Below, in pieces: positions 1 to 9,932 of a stretch of 64,000 bases of DNA. Location of the stretch: positions 20,585 through 84,584 of the forward strand of contig CAMSTY010000007.1 in NCBI GenBank assembly GCA_947063875.1, written 5' to 3'. Numbering within the stretch: position 1 is the stretch's first letter; every line of letters begins with the position of its first letter. The notes under the pieces were generated by a model. The model had not been told where the DNA came from. It did not search any database and was given only the letters and a program-made list of their open reading frames with translations. A program made the translations under genes and the position numbers. Source of the DNA: an uncultured bacterium (GTDB lineage: Bacteria; Bacillota; Clostridia; Lachnospirales; Lachnospiraceae).

Positions 1-712
1 GGTGATTGCTTTCGGGCAGATTCTTTCCAAGGAACTTCTGGAGACGCCGCGTTACGGCTGTGTGAATATCCATGCCTCTTTGCTTCCCAAATACCGGGGA
101 GCGTCGCCGATTCAGTGGGCGGTGATCAATGGCGATGAGGAGACGGGCATTACCACGATGATGATGGACGAAGGCATGGATACCGGTGATATGTTGGAAA
201 AACGGATCATCCGCCTGGACGAGAAGGAGACAGGCGGCAGCCTTTTTGACCGTCTGAGCCTTCTGGGCGGAGAACTGATCTTGTCCACTCTGGAGAAGCT
301 GGAGAACGGTACGCTTCAGAGGACGCCTCAAAACCATGAGGAAGCTACTTATGTGAAAAAGATTCCCAAATCGTTAGGGGAAATTGACTGGACGAGGGAT
401 GCTGCTTCGATGGAACGGCTGGTCCGGGGGCTGAATCCCTGGCCCAGCGCCTATACATGGCTGGGCGGGAAGATGCTGAAATTATGGGCGGCGGATGTAC
501 TGCCGGAACATGACCAGGCAAAAGGGCCCGGGGAGGAAAGGAACCAATGCGGCGAGATACTTGCCGCCTGCGAGTCCGGTCTGCAAGTACAGACTGGCAA
601 AGGGATTTTAAATATTACAAGCCTGCAGCTGGAAGGAAAGAAGCGGATGGATACGGCGGCATTTTTGCGCGGATTTTCCATTCAGGCAGGGATGCGGCTG
701 GGAAGGAGTTGA
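1..712 (+). CDS. fmt: Methionyl-tRNA formyltransferase, 5' end outside the window
   Basis: NIHASLLPKYRGASPIQWAVINGDEETGITTMMMDEGMDTGD is characteristic of Fmt; followed by rsmB as in many Firmicutes. Confidence 0.95.
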   Translation, partial: VIAFGQILSKELLETPRYGCVNIHASLLPKYRGASPIQWAVINGDEETGITTMMMDEGMDTGDMLEKRIIRLDEKETGGSLFDRLSLLGGELILSTLEKLENGTLQRTPQNHEEATYVKKIPKSLGEIDWTRDAASMERLVRGLNPWPSAYTWLGGKMLKLWAADVLPEHDQAKGPGEERNQCGEILAACESGLQVQTGKGILNITSLQLEGKKRMDTAAFLRGFSIQAGMRLGRS

Positions 713-719
713 TCAGGGG

Positions 720-1427
720 ATGCCTTATTATGGAGGTTATTTTGGATTTGATCCCACATATCTTTTGGTGGTGATTGGCGCGCTGCTTTCCATGTGGGCC
801 TCTGCGCGCGTCAACGGCACCTTTCAAAAGTATTCCGGGGTGCGCAGCCGGGCCGGTATGACCGGGGCGGAGGCGGCAAGGCAGATTCTGCACTCGCAGG
901 GGATTTATGATGTGACGGTACAGGCCGTGCGCGGTCAGCTGACCGATCATTACGACCCCCGGACGAAGACCGTGAATCTGTCGGAGCCGGTTTATGCGAG
1001 CGCGTCCGTGTCGGCGATCGGGGTGGCGGCTCATGAGTGCGGTCATGCCATTCAGGACAATGTGGGGTATGCCCCCCTTCGTTTGCGGGCCGCTTTCGTG
1101 CCGGTGGCCAATCTGGGAAGCACCTTGTCATGGCCGCTGATCCTTCTGGGACTTGTGATCGGCCTGACTCCGTTTATTCAGATCGGAATCTGGATGTTTG
1201 TGCTGGCGCTTTTATTTCAGGTGATTACATTGCCGGTAGAGTTCAATGCTTCCAGCCGTGCGGTGGCGCTGCTGGGGCAGATCGGCATTCTGCAGGGACA
1301 GGAAGTAGAGGATACCAAAAGGGTTCTGGGGGCGGCGGCCCTCACCTATGTGGCGGCAGTGGCTGCTTCGGTGCTGCAGCTTTTGCGGCTGCTGATCCTG
1401 TTTGGAGGACGGAGGAGAGATGACTGA
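720..1427 (+). CDS. Neutral zinc metallopeptidase, YugP family (membrane)
   Basis: HECGHAIQ zinc motif, hydrophobic segments, position between fmt and rsmB. Confidence 0.88.
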   Translation: MPYYGGYFGFDPTYLLVVIGALLSMWASARVNGTFQKYSGVRSRAGMTGAEAARQILHSQGIYDVTVQAVRGQLTDHYDPRTKTVNLSEPVYASASVSAIGVAAHECGHAIQDNVGYAPLRLRAAFVPVANLGSTLSWPLILLGLVIGLTPFIQIGIWMFVLALLFQVITLPVEFNASSRAVALLGQIGILQGQEVEDTKRVLGAAALTYVAAVAASVLQLLRLLILFGGRRRDD

Positions 1428-2838
1428 GGCGGCGCGCGGGCAGCGAAAGACGGCCAAAGCTTCTGGCAGAATCGGGAAATCACCGCAAAAGACGGCGAAA
1501 AAAATTTCCCGGGCCACGAAATCCCGGGAGATTATCCTGGATGTGCTTTATGAGGTCCTGGAACGGGACGGGTTTGTTCATGACAGCCTGCGGCTGGCCT
1601 TGGAAAAGTATCAGTATCTGGAAAAGCAGGATCGGGCATTGATTACCAGGGTGACGGAAGGCACGGTGGAGAATCTGCTGGCGGTCGATGAGGTGCTGAA
1701 CCGCTGTTCCAAGGTCGGGACGAAAAAGATGAAGCCGGTGATACGCACGATTTTGCGGATGTCCGTATACCAGATTTTATGGATGGACAGGATACCGGAC
1801 AGCGCAGCCTGCAATGAGGCGGTGAAATTGGCGCAGGGCCGCCGTCTTGGAGGTCTGGGCGGATTTGTCAACGGGGTGCTGCGGAGCGTTGCGCGCAGAA
1901 AAGAAGAGTTTTCATTTGAAGAATGGTCCCTGCGTTATTCCATGCCCGGATGGATTCTGGAAATGTGGAAAGAGGAGTATCCGCAAGAAACGATAGAGGG
2001 GATGCTGCAGGCCTTTCTGACAGAGGTCCCGACGGCAGTCCGCTGCAACCTTACCCGGGCTTCGAGGGAAGAGATCATGGATAGCCTGAGAAGGCAGGGC
2101 GTGAAGGTTACGGCCAGTCCGCTTTTGCCGCAGATTTTGCTGCTGGAGGGTTATGACCATTTAGAGCAGCTGGAGGCGTTCCGGCAGGGATGGATTCTTG
2201 TACAGGATGTGGCGTCGGCCCTGGTGGCGGAGGCGGTGAATGCAAAAGCGGGAAGCATGGTGCTGGACGTGTGCGGCGCACCAGGCGGCAAGGGCCTACA
2301 TATGGCAGACAGGCTGAGAGGGACGGGGCTGGTGACGGTGCGGGATCTGACCGAAGAGAAGATCCGGCTTGTGGAGGAGAATATTGCCCGTGCCCGATTG
2401 GACAATATACGGACCGAGGTATGGGATGCCCGCAAGTTTGACGAACGGTGGGAAGAAAAGGCGGATGTTGTGATTGCGGACCTTCCCTGTTCCGGATTGG
2501 GCGTGATCGGAAAAAAACCGGATATCAAATATCGTGTCAGCAGAGAACGGATACAATCTTTGGTATTGCTGCAAAGGCAGATCCTTGCGGCGGCATCCCG
2601 CTATGTGAAGCCGGGCGGCATCCTGGTATACAGTACCTGCACCATCAGCCGGCAGGAGAACGAGGAGCAGAGAAGATGGTTTCTGGAAAAATATCCTTTT
2701 CGGCCGGAAAATATCGCTGGCAGGCTGGGAGAGGCGGTGCAGGAAGATACCATGAAAGAAGGTTATGTCCAGCTGCTGCCGGGCAGACATTCCTGTGACG
2801 GATTTTTTATTGCAGTATTTCAAAAGGACAGAAAATAG
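1420..2838 (+). CDS. rsmB: 16S rRNA (cytosine-5)-methyltransferase RsmB; start taken as the ATG at 1420
   Basis: NusB-like N-terminus plus LDVCGAPGGKGLHMA and DLPCSGLGVIGKKPDIKY motifs. Confidence 0.93.
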   Translation: MTEAARGQRKTAKASGRIGKSPQKTAKKISRATKSREIILDVLYEVLERDGFVHDSLRLALEKYQYLEKQDRALITRVTEGTVENLLAVDEVLNRCSKVGTKKMKPVIRTILRMSVYQILWMDRIPDSAACNEAVKLAQGRRLGGLGGFVNGVLRSVARRKEEFSFEEWSLRYSMPGWILEMWKEEYPQETIEGMLQAFLTEVPTAVRCNLTRASREEIMDSLRRQGVKVTASPLLPQILLLEGYDHLEQLEAFRQGWILVQDVASALVAEAVNAKAGSMVLDVCGAPGGKGLHMADRLRGTGLVTVRDLTEEKIRLVEENIARARLDNIRTEVWDARKFDERWEEKADVVIADLPCSGLGVIGKKPDIKYRVSRERIQSLVLLQRQILAAASRYVKPGGILVYSTCTISRQENEEQRRWFLEKYPFRPENIAGRLGEAVQEDTMKEGYVQLLPGRHSCDGFFIAVFQKDRK

Positions 2839-3918
2839 ATGGAAAAAACAGATATCAGATCCTTATCCTTTTCGGAACTGGAACATCTGATTTTGGAGAT
2901 GGGAGAGAGGCCGTTCCGTGCCGGGCAGATCTACGGCTGGCTTCATCAGAAAACAGTCACGGATTTTGAACAGATGGGAAATCTGCCGAAGCAGCTGAGG
3001 AAACGGCTGTCGGAAAGCTGCAATCTGACGGTTTTAAAGCCGGTGCAGGTGAAGGTTTCAAGTATAGACAAAACCCGTAAGTATTTGTTTCAGCTGGCGG
3101 ACGGCAATGTGATCGAGAGTGTTTGGATGCAGTATCATCATGGGTGTTCTGTCTGCATTTCCTCGCAGGTGGGGTGCCGGATGGGTTGCAAATTCTGTGC
3201 ATCCACCCTGGAAGGCCTGGAAAGGGATCTGACAGCGGCAGAGATGCTGGAACAGGTATATCGGATTCAGGCGTTGAGTGAGGAACGGATTTCCCATATT
3301 GTGCTTATGGGGTCCGGCGAGCCATTTGATAATTACGAGAATGTAGTGCGCTTTTTGCGGCTGGTTTCGGATGAGAGAGGATTCCATATCAGCCTGCGCA
3401 ATATTACGGTTTCCACTTGCGGTATTGTACCGGGAATCCGCCGTTTTGCAGAGGAGGGACTGCCGGTGACCCTGGCGCTTTCCCTTCATGCGCCGAAAGA
3501 TAAGGTCAGGCAGGAATTGATGCCGGTGGCCAAAAGCTACCCGCTTGACGAAGTGCTGGATGCATGCAAAGAATATTTTACAAAGACCGGACGGCGGCTG
3601 ACGTTTGAGTACAGTCTGGTAAAAAATGTCAATGACAATCCCGGGGAGGCCATGGCTCTGGCCAGGCTGCTGAAGGGAATGCATGGCCATGTGAATCTGA
3701 TCCCGGTCAATCCGGTCAGTGAGAGGAATTTTGTACGTTCCGATAAAAGGGCGATTCTGGAGTTCCAGAGGATTCTTGAGCAGGCAGGAATCGCCGTTAC
3801 CGTAAGACGAGAGATGGGCAGGGATATTCAGGGCGCCTGCGGGCAGCTCAGAAGAAGCTTCCTGGAGAAAAAAGAGCAGGGGTCAATTGACCCAGGGAAG
3901 GAAAATAAAGGAGGTTGA
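2839..3918 (+). CDS. rlmN: 23S rRNA (adenine-C2)-methyltransferase, radical SAM
   Basis: CxxxCxxC (GCKFCASTLEGLERDLTAAEM), SLHAPKD. Confidence 0.95.
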   Translation: MEKTDIRSLSFSELEHLILEMGERPFRAGQIYGWLHQKTVTDFEQMGNLPKQLRKRLSESCNLTVLKPVQVKVSSIDKTRKYLFQLADGNVIESVWMQYHHGCSVCISSQVGCRMGCKFCASTLEGLERDLTAAEMLEQVYRIQALSEERISHIVLMGSGEPFDNYENVVRFLRLVSDERGFHISLRNITVSTCGIVPGIRRFAEEGLPVTLALSLHAPKDKVRQELMPVAKSYPLDEVLDACKEYFTKTGRRLTFEYSLVKNVNDNPGEAMALARLLKGMHGHVNLIPVNPVSERNFVRSDKRAILEFQRILEQAGIAVTVRREMGRDIQGACGQLRRSFLEKKEQGSIDPGKENKGG

Positions 3919-4667
3919 TGGCGGTGCAGGCATGTGCGTTTACCGATGTAGGAAGATACCGCAGCATGAATCAGGATTATATCTATTCCTCAACAGCCCC
4001 TCTGGGCTCTCTGGATAATCTGTTTCTGGTGGCAGATGGCATGGGTGGCCATAATGCGGGAGATTATGCGTCGCGTTTTGCGGTGGAGAATCTGGTGGCA
4101 TTTTTTGGGAAAAGATTTCCCGATAAGGATGTGCATGGGATTCTAAAGGAAGGAATCCGGACAATGAACCGGGAACTATATCACAAAGCCAGCAGCGATC
4201 CGATGCTTTTTGGCATGGGAAGCACCCTGGTGGTGGCGACGGTCAAGGGCAGTGTGCTTTATGTGGCCAATATCGGAGACAGCCGGCTGTATCTTCTGCG
4301 GGAGAAACTCGAGCAGGTGACAAGGGACCATTCCTATGTGGAAGAACTGGTGGCTCTGGGAAAGATGAAGAGGGGCAGCCGTGATTATCAGGAGCAGAAG
4401 AATATTATCACCCGGGCAGTGGGGACGGCAGAGACTGTGGATATTGATCTGTTTGCCTTTAAGCTGAAGCCGGGAGATTATATCCTGATGTGTTCGGATG
4501 GCCTCAGCAATATGGTTGACGAGTTGGAGATTGAATATATCATCCGCACGGAAGATGGGATTAAGAAAAAAACAGAAGCGCTGATTGAGGCTGCAAACCG
4601 CGGCGGCGGCAAGGATAATATCTCTGTGATTCTTATACGGCCTGAGATCGGGGAGGTGTCCGCATGA
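3918..4667 (+). CDS. PP2C-type Ser/Thr phosphatase (Stp/PrpC)
   Basis: DGMGGHNAGDYAS, NIGDSRLYLL, GGKDNISVI; ATG overlaps the rlmN stop; precedes the PASTA kinase. Confidence 0.93.
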   Translation: MAVQACAFTDVGRYRSMNQDYIYSSTAPLGSLDNLFLVADGMGGHNAGDYASRFAVENLVAFFGKRFPDKDVHGILKEGIRTMNRELYHKASSDPMLFGMGSTLVVATVKGSVLYVANIGDSRLYLLREKLEQVTRDHSYVEELVALGKMKRGSRDYQEQKNIITRAVGTAETVDIDLFAFKLKPGDYILMCSDGLSNMVDELEIEYIIRTEDGIKKKTEALIEAANRGGGKDNISVILIRPEIGEVSA

Positions 4668-6835
4668 TGCTGAGGCCCGGGGTGTATCTGCAGAACCGGT
4701 ATGAGGTTCTGGAACAGGTGGGCTCCGGCGGAATGTCAGAGGTCTACAAGGCCAAATGCCATAAGCTGAACCGTCTGGTGGCGATTAAGGTACTGAAAGA
4801 GGAATTCAGCAGCGACAGTGGTTTCGTCAGCAAGTTCAAGATGGAAGCCCAGGCAGCGGCAAGGCTTAGCCATCCGAATATTGTCAATGTATATGACGTT
4901 ATCGACGAAGGGAAAATCCACTATATCGTCATGGAACTGATTGAAGGCGTCACCCTGAAAGGCTATATTGCCCGCAAGGAGAAGCTGGAGATCAAGGAAA
5001 GCATCGGCATTGCAATCCAGGTGGCGCAGGGGATCGCGGCGGCCCATGAGCAGAATATCGTTCATCGGGACATTAAGCCGCAGAATGTGATTATTTCCAT
5101 GGACGGCAAGGTCAAGGTGACGGATTTCGGAATTGCCAGGGGAGTATCGACGCAGACATTGACATCTGCGGCTATGGGGTCCGTCCATTATATTTCTCCC
5201 GAGCAGGCCCGGGGCGGCTACAGTGATGCCCGCAGTGATATTTATTCTTTGGGGATCACCATGTATGAGATGGTAACCGGAAGGGTGCCCTATGAGGGCG
5301 AGAATACGGTGGCGATCGCCCTGGCCCATCTGGAAGAAGCCATGGTGCCCCCAAGTGTCTACAATCCGGAGATTCCGGTCGGCCTGGAGAGGATTATCCT
5401 GAAATGCACGGCCAAAAAGCCGGAAAACCGCTATGGCAGCGCCAATGAACTGATTGCGGATCTGAGGAAGGCGCTTGTGCAGCCGGAGGGGGATTTTGTA
5501 CAGGACCCGGACGGCAATCCGGCGCTTAACGGACATACGGTAAAGATCAGCGGAAAGGATCTGGCCAGGATCAAGGAGCAGTACACTCCGCCGCGGGAGG
5601 AATCGGTAAGGGAGTATGTACGTAAGCCGTCGGGGGAGACGGCAGTGACCCGCTATCAGCAGGGCAACCGCCGGCAGCAGGGAGCGAACCGGAGAAACTC
5701 CAGGGAGCCATCCGATGAGATTAATTCTCATATCGAGAGGATTTTGGCAGCGGCAGGAATCGTGGTGGCAGGCGTCATCGTGATCGTATTGGTTGTGGTA
5801 TTTTCCAAGCTGGGCGGGATTTTCCAGTCTGGTTCGGGACTTTTCGGTCGGGAATCCATGGCGCCGAGCGCGGATGTGCTGGCTCAGAGCGGTGAAAACG
5901 GGGAGACCTTAAAGGACACGGAGGTTTATATGCCGGATGTCCTGGAATTGCCGGAGGACTTGGCAGAAGCCAAACTGAAGGAGAATTTTCTGAGCATGAA
6001 GCCGACTTACCAGGCATCGGATGTAGTGGAAAAGGGATATGTGATCTCACAAGACCCGGAGTATGGAGCAGTGGTATCCAAATATTCGCATGTCAGCGTA
6101 GTGGTAAGCCTCGGTTCGGATAAGGTTGATCTGACTACCCTGGATCTGGAAACTATGAGCGTGGCATCGATCCGCAGGCTGCTGGAGGACAGAGGCCTGA
6201 TCGTACAGATCACGGAAGAAGAAAATGAGACAATAGAGAAGGGGCAGCTGATCCGCTATGAGCCGCAGAAAGCAGCGGAAGGCGGTACGGTTACGCTTTA
6301 TGTCAGCACAGGCCCCCACATACAACAGGTTCCGGTACCGGATCTGGTGGGAAAACCGGAGGCAGAGGCGTTGGCATTGCTTGGCGAGTCGGGACTTTTG
6401 CCGGGAAATACGTCTACGGAGACCAGCGATACGGTGCCGAAAGGAAGCATTATCCGCCAGGAGGGCGGCGAGAACGGCCAGATTGAAGTGGGCGGCCAGA
6501 TCAGCTATGTGGTCAGCAGCGGACCGGAGGAGCGCCAGCAGCGGTATGTGGCGTCCATCAGTGATGTGTATGACCTAAGCAATCTGATCGGCCCGGGGGC
6601 GATCGGCGCCAATGTCACGGTCCTGGTGCGCCTGCATCAGCAGGACCCGGATGGAACCTCGATTTACCGGACTTTGAGCGAGGCCAGGACGATCAATGGT
6701 TCGTCTCTGCTTCCAATCAATTATACAAGTATTGAAAGCATGAACGGAAGCGATAAGGGAGAGGTGGAGGTTGTGGATGTGGAATCAGGAGCCGTGCTGA
6801 AGGCCTATCCGCTGACATTTTTCCCCATGGACTGA
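4664..6835 (+). CDS. prkC: Stk1/PrkC-type Ser/Thr kinase with PASTA domains
   Basis: Kinase motifs HRDIKPQNVI, DFGIARG; one TM segment; repeated PASTA-like segments. Confidence 0.95.
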   Translation: MMLRPGVYLQNRYEVLEQVGSGGMSEVYKAKCHKLNRLVAIKVLKEEFSSDSGFVSKFKMEAQAAARLSHPNIVNVYDVIDEGKIHYIVMELIEGVTLKGYIARKEKLEIKESIGIAIQVAQGIAAAHEQNIVHRDIKPQNVIISMDGKVKVTDFGIARGVSTQTLTSAAMGSVHYISPEQARGGYSDARSDIYSLGITMYEMVTGRVPYEGENTVAIALAHLEEAMVPPSVYNPEIPVGLERIILKCTAKKPENRYGSANELIADLRKALVQPEGDFVQDPDGNPALNGHTVKISGKDLARIKEQYTPPREESVREYVRKPSGETAVTRYQQGNRRQQGANRRNSREPSDEINSHIERILAAAGIVVAGVIVIVLVVVFSKLGGIFQSGSGLFGRESMAPSADVLAQSGENGETLKDTEVYMPDVLELPEDLAEAKLKENFLSMKPTYQASDVVEKGYVISQDPEYGAVVSKYSHVSVVVSLGSDKVDLTTLDLETMSVASIRRLLEDRGLIVQITEEENETIEKGQLIRYEPQKAAEGGTVTLYVSTGPHIQQVPVPDLVGKPEAEALALLGESGLLPGNTSTETSDTVPKGSIIRQEGGENGQIEVGGQISYVVSSGPEERQQRYVASISDVYDLSNLIGPGAIGANVTVLVRLHQQDPDGTSIYRTLSEARTINGSSLLPINYTSIESMNGSDKGEVEVVDVESGAVLKAYPLTFFPMD

Positions 6836-7728
6836 TGAGAGGGAGTATGACAGGCAAGATTATCAAAGGAATTGCAGGGTTTTATTATGTTCATGACAGG
6901 CAGGACCAGGTTTATGCCTGCAAGGCAAAGGGGATATTCCGCAAAATGGGAGTCAAGCCGCTGGTAGGGGATGATGTGGAGTTTACGGTTTTGGACGAGG
7001 CGGATAAGGAAGGGAATATTGACATGATCCTGCCTCGCAAAAACCAGCTGATCCGGCCGGCCAGCGCCAATATTGATCAGGCATTGGTGGTATTTGCCAT
7101 TGCGGAGCCGGAACCGAATTTTAATCTTCTTGATCGTTTCCTGGTAATGATGAGGATGCAGCAGGTCCCTGTGACGATCTGTTTCAACAAGACGGATCTG
7201 GCCGGAGAGGAACGGCAGCTTTTTTACCGGGAGATTTATCTGAAAAGCGGCTGCAAGGTGCATTTCATCAGTACTTACAAGCAGGAGGGAATCGATGAAA
7301 TCCGGACGTTGCTGCGGGGGAGAACAACCATTCTGGCAGGGCCTTCCGGCGTAGGGAAGTCTTCTCTGACCAACCTTTTGCAGCCGGAGGCCGGGATGGA
7401 AACCGGAGAGATCAGCAAAAAGATCCGGCGGGGAAAGCATACCACCCGCCATGCGGAACTGTTTTGTGTGGACGAGGATACCTATCTGATGGATACGCCG
7501 GGATTCAGTTCTTTGTATCTGGGGGTAATGGAGGCCGGACGTCTTAAATATTGCTTTCCGGAGTTTTCCCTCTATAGCGGGGACTGCCGTTTCGGGGAGG
7601 ATTGCGTACATGTGGGTGAGCCGGTTTGCGGCGTGAAGGAGGCAGTTACCCACGGGCAGATCAGCCAGAGCCGATATGAAAATTACCGGCTGCTTTATGA
7701 GGAACTGAAGGAGAGAAGGAGATACTGA
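6835..7728 (+). CDS. rsgA: Small ribosomal subunit biogenesis GTPase RsgA
   Basis: GPSGVGKSSLTNLL, circularly permuted GTPase, C-terminal Cys/His zinc site. Confidence 0.95.
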   Translation: MRGSMTGKIIKGIAGFYYVHDRQDQVYACKAKGIFRKMGVKPLVGDDVEFTVLDEADKEGNIDMILPRKNQLIRPASANIDQALVVFAIAEPEPNFNLLDRFLVMMRMQQVPVTICFNKTDLAGEERQLFYREIYLKSGCKVHFISTYKQEGIDEIRTLLRGRTTILAGPSGVGKSSLTNLLQPEAGMETGEISKKIRRGKHTTRHAELFCVDEDTYLMDTPGFSSLYLGVMEAGRLKYCFPEFSLYSGDCRFGEDCVHVGEPVCGVKEAVTHGQISQSRYENYRLLYEELKERRRY

Positions 7729-7729
7729 C

Positions 7730-8395
7730 ATGAGGAAGATACTGGCTCCATCCATACTGGCAGCGGATTTTGCGCATTTGGGAGAAGAGGTCCGGCGGGT
7801 TGCCGGTGCAGGGGCGGAATATATTCATATTGATGTGATGGATGGGATGTTTGTGCCAAGCCTCTCTTTTGGGATGCCGGTCATCAAAAGCATTCGCCCA
7901 TGTACGGATAAAGTGTTTGACGTGCATATGATGGTGGAGGAGCCGGGAAGGTATGCCGATGCCATGAAGGAGGCCGGAGCAGATCTTCTGTGCGTCCATC
8001 AGGAGGCATGCCGCCATCTGGACCGTACGATCAGCCAGATCAAAGGTCTGGGGATGAAGGCGGGGGTGGCTATCAACCCGGCGACTCCGGTTGGTGTATT
8101 GGATTGTGTCCTGGAGCAGGTGGATATGGTACTGATTATGTTGGTGAATCCGGGGTTTGGGGGCCAGAAGCTGATTCCGTATACATTGGAGAAGGTAAGG
8201 CAGCTGCGCCGCCATACGGACAGCCTGGGACTGGATCTGGATATTCAGGTGGACGGAGGAGTGACTTTGAATAATGCGGATCAGGTGCTCGCGGCGGGTG
8301 CCAATGTCCTTGTGACCGGTTCCGCCGTGTTTGGCGGCGATGCCGCAGTGAACACCCAGGCTTTTATAAAGAAGTTTGAGGAGTTTTCGAGATGA
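7730..8395 (+). CDS. rpe: Ribulose-phosphate 3-epimerase
   Basis: APSILAADF, HIDVMDGMFVPSLSFG, MLVNPGFGGQ. Confidence 0.96.
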   Translation: MRKILAPSILAADFAHLGEEVRRVAGAGAEYIHIDVMDGMFVPSLSFGMPVIKSIRPCTDKVFDVHMMVEEPGRYADAMKEAGADLLCVHQEACRHLDRTISQIKGLGMKAGVAINPATPVGVLDCVLEQVDMVLIMLVNPGFGGQKLIPYTLEKVRQLRRHTDSLGLDLDIQVDGGVTLNNADQVLAAGANVLVTGSAVFGGDAAVNTQAFIKKFEEFSR

Positions 8396-9048
8396 GGAAA
8401 TGTCTGATTGTGACAGGCGGCAGATTGGACCTGGCTTTTGCCCGGTCTTTTTTGCAGGAAGAAAGTTTTGATAAAGTGATTGCTGTGGATGCCGGACTGG
8501 AAGCGGCGGAGGCCCTGGGACTGGTGCCGGATTATGTGGTGGGAGATTTTGATACGGTCAGGTCATCCGTGCTGGAACGTTTCCGGAAGATCCCTCACAT
8601 CGTATGGGAGCAGCATAAGCCGGAAAAGAATGAGACGGATACGGAACTGGCCCGCAGCCGTGCCCTGACCCTGGGATGCGGGCGGATCGTATTTCTGGGG
8701 GCCACCGGTGGCCGGCTGGACCATACCCTGGCCAATCTCCATGTACTGTTTGTCTGCCTGCAGAAGGGGGTGGAGGCCTGGATCGTAGATCCATGCAATA
8801 AGCTTTATCTGCTTGATCAGGAAAAAACTTTTTACCGCGAGCAATTATGGGGGAAATATATTTCATTTTTGCCATATACGGAGAAGGTGAGCGGAATTAC
8901 TCTGAAGGGTTTTCGGTATCCCCTGAACGGAAAAAATATAAGACAGGGAGAGGAGGCCGGACTTTGCATCAGCAATGAACTGGCAGGAGACCAGGCAACT
9001 TTAGAGTTTGAAGATGGGGTTCTGGTCTGTGTGGAATCCAGAGACTGA
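8392..9048 (+). CDS. thiN: Thiamine diphosphokinase
   Basis: DAGLEAA, VGDFDTV, KNETDTELA, GATGGRLDHTLANL. Confidence 0.92.
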   Translation: MRKCLIVTGGRLDLAFARSFLQEESFDKVIAVDAGLEAAEALGLVPDYVVGDFDTVRSSVLERFRKIPHIVWEQHKPEKNETDTELARSRALTLGCGRIVFLGATGGRLDHTLANLHVLFVCLQKGVEAWIVDPCNKLYLLDQEKTFYREQLWGKYISFLPYTEKVSGITLKGFRYPLNGKNIRQGEEAGLCISNELAGDQATLEFEDGVLVCVESRD

Positions 9049-9156
9049 CGCCCTGAACATAAAACTGGTATGGTTAAAAAGAAAGGAACTGGTTATTTAT
9101 CATCATCTTCCTGTATGCTATGATGGGGAACAATAAAAGAGCGACAGGAGGAGATT

Positions 9157-9753
9157 ATGATGGAGAACTATAAAAACGATAAAGTATACAAGATTGCGCT
9201 GACAGCATTGATGACAGCCTTGTGCTATGTGGCGTTTACCTTTTTGAAAATACCGATTCCCACCTTTGGCGGCGATTATGTGGCGCTGCATATCGGCAAT
9301 GCGTTTTGTGTGCTGGCTGCCTTGCTTCTGGGAGGCGTCTATGGCGGACTGGCAGGCTCTCTGGGGATGACGATCGCCGATTTGCTGGACCCGGTATATA
9401 TTACCAGTGCGCCGAAAACATTTGTGTTGAAGCTTTGCATCGGACTGATTGCCGGATTTGTGGCTCACAGGATTGCCCATATTACGAAGGAGCATGAGGC
9501 CGGATATGTGTTTAAGTGGACCCTGATTGCCTCGGTGGCTGGGTTGGGCTTTAATGTGATTATGGACCCGATAGTGGGATATTTTTATAAGAACTTTGTG
9601 TTGGGAGTGCAGTCAGATGCGGCAAAGATCATGTCTACCTGGGCGGCCGGAGTGACATTTATAAACGCGGTGGCCGGAACCATCGTGGTGGTTGTGGTGT
9701 ACATGGCGGTGCGGCCGGTACTGAAGAAGTCGGGAATGTTCTTTACAATTTAA
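9157..9753 (+). CDS. ECF transporter S component (substrate not assigned)
   Basis: About six TM segments; ALMTALCYVAF and LGGVYGGLAGSLGMTIADLL resemble ECF S components. Confidence 0.75.
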   Translation: MMENYKNDKVYKIALTALMTALCYVAFTFLKIPIPTFGGDYVALHIGNAFCVLAALLLGGVYGGLAGSLGMTIADLLDPVYITSAPKTFVLKLCIGLIAGFVAHRIAHITKEHEAGYVFKWTLIASVAGLGFNVIMDPIVGYFYKNFVLGVQSDAAKIMSTWAAGVTFINAVAGTIVVVVVYMAVRPVLKKSGMFFTI

Positions 9754-9765
9754 GCGGGTGAAAGA

Positions 9766-9818
9766 CGGGGCCTTTCAAAGGATTGGGAATTAGAATCCTT
9801 TGAAAAGTCCTGTTTTTT
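9766..9818 (+). terminator. Rho-independent terminator upstream of the cobalamin cluster
   Basis: CCTTTCAAAGGATT / AATCCTTTGAAAAG stem followed by a T-run. Confidence 0.75.
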
Positions 9819-9932
9819 TGGAGATATCCGGGAGAATTTATGGTGGGAAGATAAGAAGAGTTGTGATATACTACTAGAAATGCGATTCTGCTGCCTGGAA
9901 GGCAAAAGGCGGATAAAGAAGGCGGGACATAT

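Noticed and set aside
4736-5731. 331-aa minus-strand ORF
   Set aside because: Antisense to the PASTA kinase; shadow frame.
9754-9932. Cobalamin riboswitch before the cbi cluster
   Set aside because: No B12-box-like sequence recognised; only a terminator for the preceding gene is supported. An Infernal search would be decisive.
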